Shown: piece by piece, positions 32,290 to 42,680 of the stretch
How positions within the stretch are numbered: position 1 is the first letter of the stretch
Layout of the letters: every line of letters begins with the position of its first letter
Source of the DNA: Palaemon carinicauda
Taxonomy: Eukaryota; Arthropoda; Malacostraca; Decapoda; Palaemonidae
Assembly (NCBI RefSeq): GCF_036898095.1
Contig: NC_090728.1
Location: 86,860,739-86,924,738, forward strand
Reading direction: 5' to 3'
Length of the DNA: 64,000 bases
Notes under the pieces: model-generated
What the model was told of the DNA's origin: nothing
The model's input: only the letters and a program-made list of their open reading frames with translations
The model's database searches: none
Translations under genes and position numbers: made by a program

Positions 32290-33355
32290 CGTAGCTTCGG
32301 TTCGACTTCACACCTGGAGACTATCCAGCATCTCTTCTCTCAGAGAGGATTTTCGCAACAAGTTGGGAGCAGTATGTCTGGATACCTGCGAAAGTCATCA
32401 GCAGCAGTCTACCTGGCAAAGTGGAAAGTCTTCTGTGGTTGGCGTCGTGGAAGGGGTATCTCTCCTCAGTGCCACTATTCTAGCAATAGCGGAGTTCCTC
32501 GTTTATTTGCGGGAAGATATGCGCCTGTCAGTCTCGAGGTAAAAGGCTATCGCTCAGCCTTAAGCCTCACCTTTAGACTGAACGGAATGGACATTTCTTC
32601 ATCGCTAGAACTTTCCTTGCTCATACGGAGTTATGAACTTAGCTGTCCTCAGTCTAAAGTGAGACCTCCCCCATGGAACGTGGTTTGAGTTCTCAGGTCT
32701 CTGAAGAGACCTCCTTATGAACCATTACGCCAGGCAACAGATTGCCTCCTAACATGAAAGACGGTGTTCCCGCTAGCTTTGGCTTCGGCCAAGCAAGTCG
32801 ATGAACTTCATTGTCTCTCATACAACATCGCCCATTCAAGGGGATGGGGAGAGGTAATGTTCAGCTTCATCCCTGAGTTTATTGCTAAGGCTCAAAACCC
32901 GGGAGTAGCGGATCCTCGATTCGACTCCTTTCAGATTTCGAGTCTTCGTCCTGTAACAGATGACCCTGACCATCTCTTACTCTGCCCAGTGAGGAGTTTG
33001 AGGCTGTGCCTTGAAAGACAATCGTAGCCCGTCCTCTTGTGCCTGCACTCTTTGTCAGCACAGGAAGAACCAAGAGTAGGGTCACCAAGAACACAATCTC
33101 AGCATGTATTTGCAGGGTCATAGATTATACACTGAATCCAGACCCTCCTCCTCCATGTCGCCCCAGCACTCAGGTCAGGGGTGTAGCTATGCTGGCATTC
33201 AAGAGGAACTCCTCAGTGATGCAGGTTCCTAAGGCTGGGGTGTGGAAACGACTACTTTCACTTCCCACTACCTGCAAGACGTGACCTACAGGAGGCCCGA
33301 TACATTTTCTATCGGCCCCCGTGGTGGCTGCACAACAGCTGGTATAGTACTTCAT
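32290..33355 (+). pseudogene. D3 tyrosine recombinase, catalytic residues lost
   Basis: N-terminal SAM-like part: FSQQVGSSMSGYLRKSSAAV, YLAKWKVFCGW, and VKGYRSALSLTFRLNGMD. Catalytic part: ASAKQVDELHCLS, where D6 has ASAKRVSELHGLS, so the first catalytic Arg is Gln; and STQVRGVAMLAFKRN, where D6 has AHDIRGIATSLAFKRN, so the His of HxxR is changed. Stops at 32685 and after 33025 and further frameshifts also break it. Confidence 0.85.
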
Positions 33356-33837
33356 GCTCCTTATTGAACAAGTAGCAGAAGGTTGAGGGCACTGTTACGC
33401 AGTTTTAGTCTGCATGAATGAAAAGGTTTGACTGGCTCTTATTCTTTTCTTCATCCTCCCCTCTCTTGGGGAAAGCAGCATCCTGGATTCTCTGCACAAG
33501 CTGACCTCAAACCACTGCAGGTAAACAATGCTCCCTTGTGTACCTAGTATTAAGCTAATATGTACTGTTGTGTCCTCATAACCTGGCGAGGTGGTATTGG
33601 GAAAGTCTTGGTTACAACAGTTTTTCCCACTTAAAGACTCGGAATAACTCTACCTGGACGGTCACACTTCTAAATATCTTAACACACAGCTTGCGTAGGC
33701 CACGGACCTTGCCTAGCAAGGCTTTAGCGAGGTGCAGGGACCCCTTATTTTGAGTACTAACATACTCAGATAAGGAGTCCCTGGGTAAAAGCCAAAAGCC
33801 AGATTGGCTGGGACGTCCACCCTTTCTAATTTGTGAG

Positions 33838-33950
33838 TCACCCCTAAATAAATAGCGTAGGTTTGTATTCCAGTTACGGAACAAATGACAAATTCGTAGA
33901 TAATTTGTATTTTTTCTAACGATACAAACCATAGCTATTTATACAAACTT
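33838..33950. repeat. D3 internal complementary region (ICR)
   Basis: CACCCCTAAATAAATAGCGT...CCAGTTACGGAACAAATGAC AAATTCGTAG: the first half complements the D3 left end (13586-13629), the second half the D3 right end (34150-34199). The GGAAC at 33878-33882 marks the junction. Confidence 0.9.
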
Positions 33951-34199
33951 GCCTTCCAGCCCTATCCCCCTTGAAGTCCTACCTCCCAGCAAAGTGAGCT
34001 AAATCATCGTTGTGTGAGTGGGAGCTGTAACAAGCTACCCCCCTTAAACCCCGCTAATTAGCGTTATAGATAGTTAACCCTCGCTAAATTTTAATGGCTA
34101 GTCATTTCAGCTTCGCCGAAAGTAATACAGTACCTCTGAATAAGTAGTTAAGGTTTGTATCATTAGCAAAAATACAAATTATCTACAAATTTGTCATTT
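33951..34199 (+). repeat. D3 right terminal repeat
   Basis: Inverted partner of 27832-28000; ends AAATTATCTACAAATTTGTC AT. It is followed immediately by GTTCC, the first bases of D4. Confidence 0.88.
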
Positions 34200-34400
34200 G
34201 TTCCTACACTAGATACAAACCTGAATTCTTTACTATAGGAGATATTCTAGCGCGAGCTGGAAAATACGGCAGAAAAACCTTAACAAGGTCGTTAACGACC
34301 GGGCAGGTAATTACCCACCTGTTAGTGGTGGGGGACCGCTGGTCGGTAGCTGCTGTTTACCTCCAATTGTATTCTAGCCGTCGCAGTGGTAACACCGCTG
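34200..34400 (+). repeat. D4 left terminal repeat
   Basis: GAATTCTTTACTATAGGAGA through GGTAGCTGCTGTTTACCT, inverted at 40540-40700. Confidence 0.9.
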
Positions 34401-34829
34401 CTCGTGCTTTAATTTAACTGGCAGACCAGCCTTTCTTTTTGGCTTTTTGATTATTCCTTTTTCTTTTTCTTTGTTAGATGTGATGTCCTCTATTATGAGG
34501 TAGTGTTCCGGGCACCTTCATGTCGCTGCTGGAGGTGGATCCTTTTTCCCTACGTCCTGGGTACAGAGGTCATAGGCGCTCTGAAGGCCCCCCCCCCCCC
34601 CCCTGCCAAGTATGTAGAAGTGGTCGGCCTCTTTGTGGGAGAAGTTCGAGAGAGTTAGAATAGGAAGTCCTAGGACTCATTACCTCAAGGATCTCTGTCG
34701 AAGGTAAGGAGTCGTAGACCTCTTCTTCGGCCTCTCGATCTCTCCCTTCAGTCTCTTCCTCTCTTTCTTGCCTGCCTTCCTCCGGGGGGAAGTCGAGGAA
34801 TAGTGGTACCATTGATTTAACCCCCATTC

Positions 34830-36540
34830 CTTTTGGTCAGGCAGATTATGTTGCCTCCCCCAGTGGGGCAATACTTCCCGCCACCGGGAATGACTGTTAC
34901 CACTTCCATTCCAGATCTTGGTCTTCCTGGTTCCTCTTCGGAGGAGGTTTGGAACCAGTTCTTCGCGGGCAAGGTAGTGCCTCAGGTCCCTTCTGTTTTG
35001 GAACCCTCGGGAGTTCCGGACCTCGTCTACCTCCCATCAACTCAGTCGGCGCCCACGGAAGTTTTAGTGGATATGATAACTTCAGCTCGTGCGGCGCCTA
35101 CTTCGCACTCCGTCGCGCTTCTACGAATTACAACATCGCGAGCGCAAACATCGCAGTACCTCCTCCTCCTCCTCCTCCTCCTCCTCCTCCTCCTCCTCCT
35201 CCTCCTCCTCCTCTTCACCACCTTGCCCTCTTTGGAGGCTAGGAGAAAGAGAGAGAAGAGGAAAAGGAGAGCTCGCTCTCCTCCGCCAAGACATTCTTGC
35301 CGGAGACACAGGCGACATAGGAAGAGACATCATCGTTTTCACTCTTCCTCGCCTGCTATCTCTTCACGAGATGTCTCGCCATAAGACTATAAGCGCTCTC
35401 GTCAAAAACATAAGAAAAGCGCATCCTCCTCGTCATCGCCCTCTTCGGAGGTCAGGAGGGAGAGAGGGAAGACGAAAAGGAGAACTAGCGCGCCTTCACT
35501 AGATGTTCTCGATGTAGAGACAGACGATATAGGAAGAGACATCATCGTTCTCGCTCTTCCTTGCCTTCTGTCTCTCCTCGAGACGTTTCACCTTGAGACT
35601 ATAAGCGCTCTTGGCACGAACCTAGAAGAGCGCTCCCCCTCGTTATCGTTCTGCCCCGCTGTTGTCTTTCTCTCGTGAGGGATCATCTAAGGACCGTGGC
35701 CAAGGGCAAAACACGTCCTAACCTCGAACCCTCTTCTTCGCATAATACTGTAGTTTGAGGGTTTCCATTCGCTCTAGAAAAGTCAGATAGAGCGCTTCTC
35801 CACACTTTCACTCCTTATCTTCAGAGAAGATCACTTGCCTTCGACTAATCGATATCTGACCCTTTGGGGTCTCGTGACAGGGAAACTTCGATTTCCCGGC
35901 GCGCTATCCCTTCGGTTTCTTGCGACTCAAGTTGCTGAAACCTTGGGCTCTCGTGCATTTAGTCTTGCTGACACTTTGGTGTCTCGTGACAAGGGAAACT
36001 TCCGTTTCCCGTTGATCTGGCCCTTCGGGTTCTCGCGACACAACCTTTAGGGGCACACGCAATCACGCTTAACCTTCAGGTTCTAGTGAAACAAGTCACC
36101 AAGAGTTTTACTCTTATGACAGAGAGTCTTCGGACTCTTGTCGCATGGATTGTTCGCGTACGTCAACCAATACTGCGCCCATGACCATCAAGAGTTTTAC
36201 TCTTATGGTAGAGTCTTCAGACTCCCGTCACGCAATTAGCGCTACATACACAGATCTCCGGTCATACACTCGCGGGGTCAATCCCTCGCTCTCGTGTTTC
36301 AGACAGGACAACCTCCCCAGTTCCTTTGCTCCCTAATGAGTTAAGGATTATGAGTCTCTCGGAAACCTCGGAAGAAGATGCAGGGGTTCGGCCCTTCTTC
36401 TCTTCAGTTGAGAGCAGGAGGCAAAGGGGAAACGTATTAGAGAGGCTAAAAGAAAACACCCAGATAGCAGCGATGTAGAACACCATGCCGAGGGCTTCGG
36501 ACGCTCTGTTCGTTATCCTGCTTTTCATGTGGCAGCTCAT
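34830..36540 (+). pseudogene. D4 gag-like low-complexity region
   Basis: An open frame from 34833 reads VGQYFPPPGMTVTTSIPDLG and SGVPDLVYLPSTQSAPTEVL, then becomes simple sequence (poly-Leu/Ser/Pro from the TCC repeat) and Arg/Lys-rich stretches (RRKREKRKRRARSPPPRHSC). Its position between the left repeat and the gag C-terminal block suggests gag origin, like the Ser/Pro/Arg-rich D3 gag. No domain is recognised and the frames are broken. Confidence 0.45.
35159..35213. repeat. (TCC)n microsatellite
   Basis: About 18 TCC units in D4. Confidence 0.97.
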
Positions 36541-36869
36541 GAGCTGCCCATGTTATGAGGTACCACTCGTTGTTAACCTGCAACTTGATCAACTTGTTGG
36601 GAAACATAGATTGCTGCCAGGAGGTTCGCCTCCAGGGGTTAGAGAACCTCCTCTTACGAGGGAATGATAACCTTCCTCGGAATCGGTCTGCGTGAGAGAA
36701 CCACCCCCCTTCCGAGGGAAAGCTTCCCCACTTCAGCCATTCAGCAACCTTCCTTCCTTCGTGAAGAGTTGTGAACAGCTCAATGAGTTTTACCTCTGCT
36801 ATCTCGTCCCCGAAGACTGTGCTTGCTCCCCTTGAGGTGGAGAAAAGCAAGTCTAAGGCTTGTTCCTCC

Positions 36870-37640
36870 TTCGGGAGGAACTTCTCCCTGGGAGTAAGCT
36901 TCGCTCAGGCGATGTACTCCATCGGGAGGACTTATTTCTCGTTCATGAGAAGGAGATTATTACGCATACGTTTTTTCCATAAAACTGGGAGAAAACTTGC
37001 CTTAGATGTCCAACTTCAAGAGAACTTCTCTCTCATTCGCGAGAGAGAGATTATTACGCCTACACTTTTTACCTATAGAACTGGGACAAAGCTTGTCATA
37101 GGGGATGTCCTCCTTCGGGAGAACTTCTCTCTCGTTCGCGAGAGAGATTATTACGCCTATGCTTTTTTCCCTTAAAACTGGGAGAAAGCTTGTTTAAGGC
37201 CTTATCCTCCTTCGGGAGGACTTCTTTCGCGTTCACGAGAGGGAGATTATTACGCCTACGTTTTTTCCCATAGAACTGGGAGAAAACTTGTCTTAGACGA
37301 TGTCCTCCTTCGGAAGAACTTCTCTCTCGTTCGCGAGAGAGAGATTATTACGCCTATGCTTTTTTCCAATTGAACTGGGAGAAAGCTTGTCTTAGGTGAT
37401 GTTCTTCTTCTGGAGGACTTCTCTCTCGTTCGCGAGAGAGAAATTATTACGCCTACACTTTTTCCCATAGAGCGGGGAGAAATCTTGCCTTAGGCAATAT
37501 CCTCCTTCGGGAGGACTTCTCCCTCGTTTGCGAGAGAGAGGTTACTACGCCTACGCTTTTCCCCATAGAGCAGGGGGAAAGCTTGTTTTAGGCGATCTCC
37601 TTCGGGAGAACCTTCCTCCCATTCACGAGAGGAAACTGGT
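36870..37640. repeat. ~98-bp tandem array in D4, about eight copies
   Basis: TTACGCCTAC...TTTTTCCCATAGAACTGGG AGAAA, then TCCTCCTTCGGGAGGACTTC and TCTCTCGTTCGCGAGAGAGA, recurs with period 94-99 bp; TTACGC falls at about 36960, 37054, 37151, 37250, 37348 and 37447. Each unit has two short hairpins (CTCCTTCGGGAG and CTCTCGTTCGCGAGAG). The period is not a multiple of three, so it is not a protein repeat. Confidence 0.9.
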
Positions 37641-38452
37641 AGGAGTTTGCTGATACACGCTCCTCCCCCGTACACTTTTGGTTCTCCTCCAGGGGTGGAG
37701 CGAGAGCCTTGTCTTAAACGACGTTCTCCTTCAAGAGAACAAATCTACCCTGCGGAGGAGTTATCTTCATCCCTGACGTTCTCTCCTCGTGCTGTAAGGA
37801 GACGTCTTTTTGAACTTACTGGTTTTCCTCACGTTGACCCCTCGGGGTCTCGTGACGATCACCCTTTAGGCAGGTGTGATCGGGAGCCTTTGATCTCTCG
37901 TCATGCGGATCCTACGGGTTCTCAGGACCTTAAGAGTCCTTCGGGCCTCTGTCACGCTGGACTTTCGAGTTCACACGACTTGGAACCTTCGAGTTTCAGT
38001 TACGCTGAGTAGTCGGGCTCTCGTAACAATTAGCACAGACTGTCCGCGCACGCACGCAATTAGCGCTATGCACGCGACCATTGTCATTAAGAGTTTTACT
38101 CTTATGACAGAGTCTTCCGACTCTCGTCAACGGTCTTCGCCATTACCTCCAGACACTCCGACTTCTACCATTCTTCCCCTTTCGATAAGAAAGATACGAG
38201 GGGTAAGACATAAGGTTTGTCTGCTACTTGCGTCTCCACTTTTACCTGTAATAACACGCAAGGAATTATAGCAGCCTGAGGATTCCTCGGGAGAGCTGCC
38301 GTCAAGGGACCTAGAATCCTCCTATTTAAGGACTCTAAGAACTATGTGTAATTTCTCATGCCTCGGCGATTTGCATCTGTCTCCTCGACCCCTTGACACT
38401 CCAGCCTTAGACAGGCTATGTAGTCCACCCCAAACCCTAAGACCAGAATTAT

Positions 38453-38783
38453 TTTCTGGCTGTGGCCTGATTGGTAACGGCTCTGACTGGTGTTTAACAG
38501 TCTGGGGTTCGAGTCCCGTTCAGACTCGTGAAGTGCCATTAGTGCCTGCAACCTTACCATCCTTGGAAGCTAAGGTTGGGGGGTTTGGGGGAGTCTATAG
38601 ATCTATCTGCTGAGTCTTCAGCAGCCACTGCCTGGCCTTCCCTGGTCCTAGCTGGAATGGAGAGGAGGCTTGGTTGTTGACCATATATGGTCAGTCTTCA
38701 GGACATTGTCCTAACTGCAAGTGCAATGTCACTGTCCCTTGCCTCTGCCATTCTTGAGCGACCTTTATACCTTTAAACCTGGT
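38453..38783 (+). repeat. tRNA-derived SINE inside D4
   Basis: A-box TGGCCTGATTGG (38463) and B-box GGGGTTCGAGTCCC (about 38504) are spaced as in a tRNA gene. They are followed by a body with GCAGCCACTGCCTGGCCTTC and a stretch ending CCTTTATACCTTTAAACC. I recall this as a common decapod SINE; that cannot be verified here. The body after the tRNA-like head, and the site inside a transposon, argue against a functional tRNA gene. Confidence 0.7.
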
Positions 38784-38899
38784 CTGTTTGCCGAGATCAG
38801 AGACGTCATCCCTTCTCCTCTGATTTTGGATCCCCTCACGGCGAGACTCACACCAGGCTAATCCTCGAAGAGACACTCTACTCTTCCAGGCTCTTCTCA

Positions 38900-39115
38900 G
38901 TCACAGAAGCCTCGGCAATGGAAGCGACTTCAATGTCCCTTCTGGCTTGACATGTGGTTTGATACAGTCGGCTACCTTGTGAGGCACGAGGAATTGTCAA
39001 ACCAAAACTCCAGGCAGTCCCTACAAGAAGTCCTAACTGCTGGGGCCAAGACAATGGCTACAACAGCGACAATGTGGAGCAATTGGGTTCTCAAAAGGAA
39101 GGATCAGTAGTTCCC
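38900..39115 (+). pseudogene. D4 gag C-terminal block
   Basis: The frame reads FWLDMWFDTVGYLVRHEELS, then NQNSRQSLQEVLTAGAKTMA and TMWSNWVLKRKD. It aligns with D6 gag (SWLDVWLGSLGILLRSEDLS...LWANSVLKRRD). This is a conserved helical, capsid-like block shared by D3, D4 and D6. It stops after about 60 codons and runs into YR sequence without any RT. Confidence 0.75.
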
Positions 39116-39159
39116 AGACTTTCTTTTGTACCTCAGTGAGGAATAGCTCCTCTCAGTCT

Positions 39160-39935
39160 CGGCGATTAAGGGCTATCGCTCAGCCTTGAGCCTTACCTGT
39201 AGATGGAGAAGTTGACCTCTCCGCCTCAGAAATCATCACCTTGTCTGATTCGGGGTTTTGAGTGATATTGCCCCCCAGTTGAAATTAGACCATCACCTTA
39301 AGACGTGTCTTACGCTCCCTGAAGGGTCTGTCCTATGAGCCCTTAAGGGCCTCAGGCTACTTTCTGAACCTTAAGACCGTCTTCCTCGTACCTCTGCCCT
39401 CGGCTAAAAGGGTCAGTGAGCTACTGTACATGGTCTGTCTTATGTCGTCACCCATTCTAAGGGATGTGGGGGGGGGGGTGGAAGTGTCTCGCAACTTCGT
39501 ACCGGGCTTGGTGGCTAGACTCATAATCCTTCATCTACCGATGAGAGATTTAGAGATTTTCAGTTTCCACCCTCAATAAGGTAACGCAGGATACAGACCA
39601 GTTGTTACTATGCCCACGTCTCCGTCATCTCTTCCTTAGTACCAACAAGGTAAAGAAGGGAACCTCTCGCAACACCATGCCTTTCTGGCTCAAGAAAGTT
39701 ATGGCGAGGTCTTCTCACAGAGACCCAGAGGCAGCACAACCCATAGCCCATCAAGTTAGGGGAGTGGCTGCCTCACTGGCATTTAAGAGAATTTTCTCAG
39801 TCTCCCAAGTCTCAATTGCTGGGGTCTGGAAACGCTATCTACATTCACCGTTCACTATTTGAGTGACGTGACACATAGGTCTCTAGACACCCTTTCTATA
39901 GGGCCTATTGTGACAGGTCAACGGGTGCTATAGTT
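39160..39935 (+). pseudogene. D4 tyrosine recombinase, decayed
   Basis: Parts seen: IKGYRSALSLTC, then SAKRVSEL (first catalytic Arg kept), later AHQVRGVAASLAFKRIFSVS (HxxR kept) and, after a frameshift, FTVHYLSDV with the catalytic Tyr. A G-run near 39470 and several indels destroy the frame. Confidence 0.75.
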
Positions 39936-40389
39936 ACCTTACGCCCTTTCCGGGGATAGTAACCATTGGCTGAGGATTCTGGGTTACACTAGGTTTTATA
40001 AAGGACATCCATCTATTTTCTTTGTCTCCTTCTCCCTTCCATCTGGGGATTCTAGTCTGTATTCAGTTTCAGCAGGACTCGCCATTGGAAATAAGGTATG
40101 ATACTCATCTGATTCCTCTCACAGGGTATAAGTTATACTTGTGGTCACGGGGGTTCCCCTTTGCAAGGTCGGGGGAATCCTAAGTTTGGAGGGGTCCGAG
40201 TCGAATGTTCCTGACCCACTTCATCCTAAAACATTTGTTTCCATGAAGCTACAAACCTTCAGTTGTACTGAGATTCTGGGGATCTACAAAGAAAGAAGAT
40301 TAATGGAAGATTGTTGCTTCAAAAGAGTCTAGTCTGAGGACTATCTTCCCTAGGGATAGGGAACTCCTTGGTCACCCTGGCCTCAAGAC

Positions 40390-40490
40390 TAAGTCTCCTA
40401 TAGTAAAGAATGAGGGATTGTATCTAGTGTAGGAACAAATGACAAACTTATAACAGAGTTTGTATTTTTCCTAACATACAAACCCGAATT
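40390..40490. repeat. D4 internal complementary region (ICR)
   Basis: TCCTATAGTAAAGAATGAGG...TATCTAGTGTAGGAACAAAT complements the left end, and GACAAACTTATAACAGAGTT the right end. Confidence 0.9.
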
Positions 40491-40739
40491 CTTTACACAA
40501 ATCTTCCCTCCATAACCGCCCCCTAGGATAGTCCTAGCTAGAATCCGATTGAAGGTAAACAGCAGCTACCGACCGGCAGTCCCCCACCACTAACAGGTGG
40601 GTAATTACCTGCCCGGTCGTTAACGACCTTGTTAAGGTTTTTCTGCCGTATTTTCCGGCTCGCGCTAGAATATCTCCTATAGTAAAGAATTCGGGTTTGT
40701 TTGTTAGGAAAAATACAAACTCTGTTATAAGTTTGTCAT
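40491..40739 (+). repeat. D4 right terminal repeat
   Basis: Inverted partner of 34200-34400; ends CTGTTATAAGTTTGTCAT. Confidence 0.9.
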
Positions 40740-40922
40740 ATTTATATAATTTTTTTAAATACTCTTTTTCAATGAATATATATTAGAGTATTGTTGCTTA
40801 AATTTAATTTTGATTTGAAAATAAATTGTTTTTGGACATTACGATATAGTTGATTTTGCCTGAAAAAATAATAAAAAATAAACCTTTTCTTTTTGGGCTT
40901 AGGCCATGTCGTGCTGATGGAA
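40740..40922. other. AT-rich intronic spacer
   Basis: About 180 bp of AT-rich sequence between D4 and D8; nothing recognised. Confidence 0.5.
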
Positions 40923-42368
40923 GTTCCTTCATTAGTAGCTTCCTAAGTATATGTGACTACAGTGATATATCCCAGAGAATTTACCGAAGGTATCCAGAAT
41001 TCTAACTCCTGGAGCGAGTATCCCTTAAATTTCTTCAAGGGATATCGCATAAGGACGTAACTTGACACATCTCATAGCTAGTTACACCACAAATAGCCTT
41101 TCACTTCGAGAGGAAAAGTGGCAAGAAAATAAGAGAGTCGTTCAAGAGGTAAAACTGTTCGACTCTCCTAAAGTACTGTCAATAGTTCGGCCATCCGCCG
41201 CATCACGGAGCCACCAAACCATTCTTTCGTTTGTAGCTTTGCTGACCAGTTTTCCCTGTGTTATCTCGCTATTTTCGAAGCTTTTCTGCTTGAATTATGG
41301 ATTCCCCAGCGTCATCAGCTTCTGGAAAGTTAAGTAATATCTTTGAATTGTGTAAATGTAAGCTCTTGCCAGTTTTGCTTTTCAATTGATATCGTAATTA
41401 ACGTAACAAGAGCTGTTGCTGGCCGGATGGCGTCATGACGCGATCGTTCTTTTGTTCATTTAGGTAGCAAGAACGATATTCCCGGCTTCCTTGCTTTAAT
41501 AACTTTAGCTATTTAGTATTTTAGCTAGGGATTTTTATATTATGTCATTGTTGTCGTAAATTTGGCGATAATTTCGAGCCTCACGAGTGCTAGGCTTCAA
41601 GCCTAGGCACTTTCACACCTCATGCATGATATAACCTTCCTGGTAAAGTTGTATTGAAGCTTAGGCAATATTTTATACAATTAAGATATTACTATTTTAT
41701 TTTCCTCGTCCATTATAGTATACCAGAGTTACGTAGAACGTTTCTCTAAGCTCTCTAGCTTAATAGCTTTAGTGTTTTAGTATACTTTATATGTCCCCAT
41801 TACTCTTGTATTGTCTTTAGGGGTAAGATAGATATCATTGCCCCTTTAAGTCAATACTATCTCTATGAGTTATAAGAGTAATTCCCTTTCCCTCTGATTA
41901 GCCTAGGCTATCCTCTGTTAATTTACTGTAACCTATGGTTGGGTAAATTTTCTGCGGCGTTTCGTTTCCCTCTCCTTTTCTCTGAGCTGGCAACTGAGTA
42001 GCTTGTCAGCATTGAGTTTGGAGTTGGGGACGGGACATCAGAGTAAGTCTGTGTTAGCATCTAGCTACCTGGATTTATACCGGCAACTGAGTAGCTTGTC
42101 GGTATTCCAGTAGGGCTAGTTGCTGTTCAGGAGGCTTGCCTCCCTAGATCTTGTAGAGGTTATTGTTGCACAATTTCCTCTTTATGGTCTAGCAGACAGT
42201 CCTGTATCGGGGGTTTTTAACGGGAGGATAGGTTTCTTCCCGGTTTAGACCCCTGGTACGAGATTCTGTTCTCTTGAGTTCGTTTTCGGACGTTCTCTCA
42301 CTGCCTAACCCAACCTGGGGAATTGACTTCCCCTAGTTGAGGCTTTTACGAGGACAGAATCCTTCAAG
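40923..42368 (+). mobile_element. 5' part of another DIRS-like element (D8)
   Basis: It begins GTTCCTTCATTAGTAGCTTC, with the same GTTCC start as D3 and D4, and carries a leader exon like those of D1 and D2. Its sequence resumes after the TTAA MITE at 49118, but no matching right terminal repeat occurs in the window. The DIRS D6 coding region that follows has a right repeat of a different sequence. D8 is therefore a truncated or chimeric 5' end. This assignment is tentative. Confidence 0.5.
41297..41328 (+). CDS. D8 putative gag leader exon
   Basis: An ATG opens MDSPASSASG plus two bases, then GTTAAGT. It has the same length (32 nt) and donor-like sequence as the D2 leader at 18008. The downstream exon was not identified. 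Confidence 0.4.
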
Positions 42369-42477
42369 TTAACCCTTTTACCCCCAAAGGACGTACTGGT
42401 ACGTTTCACAAAAGCCATCCCTTTACCCCCATGGACGTACCGGTACGTCCTTGCAAAAAAATGCTATAAAAAATATT

Positions 42478-42680
42478 TTTTTCAATATTAAACTTAGCCG
42501 GTGATCATATAAGCTGCAACTCTGTTGCTCGACAGAAAAACCTACGGTCAAAATACGCCAGCGATCGCTATGCAGGTAGGGGTGTACATCAACAGCGCCA
42601 TCTGTCGAGCAGGTACTTAGTACTCCAGGTAAACAAAGAACCAATTTTCTCTCTGTCGGGCTACCGGAAAGACCTACTAA
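42478..42680 (+). repeat. D5 left terminal repeat
   Basis: Pairs with 48720-48922 inverted; holds ATCGCTATGCAGGTAGGGGT. Confidence 0.9.

Larger units (their letters stand above)
13586..34199 (+). mobile_element. DIRS-type retrotransposon D3, split by nested elements
   Basis: D3's own sequence is 13586-13629 plus 27832-34199; Tigger A interrupts it 44 bp from its left end. The left end begins GTTCCGTAACTGGAATATAA. The ICR near 33838-33945 contains the reverse complement of that left end joined to the reverse complement of the right end (CCAGTTACGGAACAAATGAC). Left (27832-28000) and right (about 33980-34199) terminal repeats are inverted copies (TTACTTTCGGCGAAGCTTAA against CTTCGCCGAAAGTAATAC). 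Coding order is gag, RT-RNase H-methyltransferase-like, YR, all broken. This is the standard DIRS layout. Confidence 0.9.
34200..40739 (+). mobile_element. Non-autonomous DIRS-type element D4
   Basis: The left repeat begins GTTCCTACACTAGATACAAA. The right repeat (40491-40739) is its inverted partner (GGTCGTTAACGACCTTGTTA against TAACAAGGTCGTTAACGACC). The ICR near 40390-40490 contains GTATCTAGTGTAGGAACAAA, the joined ends in reverse. Between them lie gag-like sequence, a 98-bp tandem array, a SINE, a gag C-terminal block, and a decayed YR. No RT or RNase H block is present, so it depended on other DIRS copies. Confidence 0.88.

Noticed and set aside
35121..35342. Poly-Glu protein on the minus strand
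   Set aside because: Translation of the TCC microsatellite.
36870..37640. CRISPR-like array
   Set aside because: Units are contiguous tandem copies with no unique spacers, in a eukaryotic transposon.
38463..38535. Functional tRNA gene
   Set aside because: A-box and B-box are good, but the sequence runs on into a SINE-type body, lies inside a transposon, and the anticodon arm is not clear.
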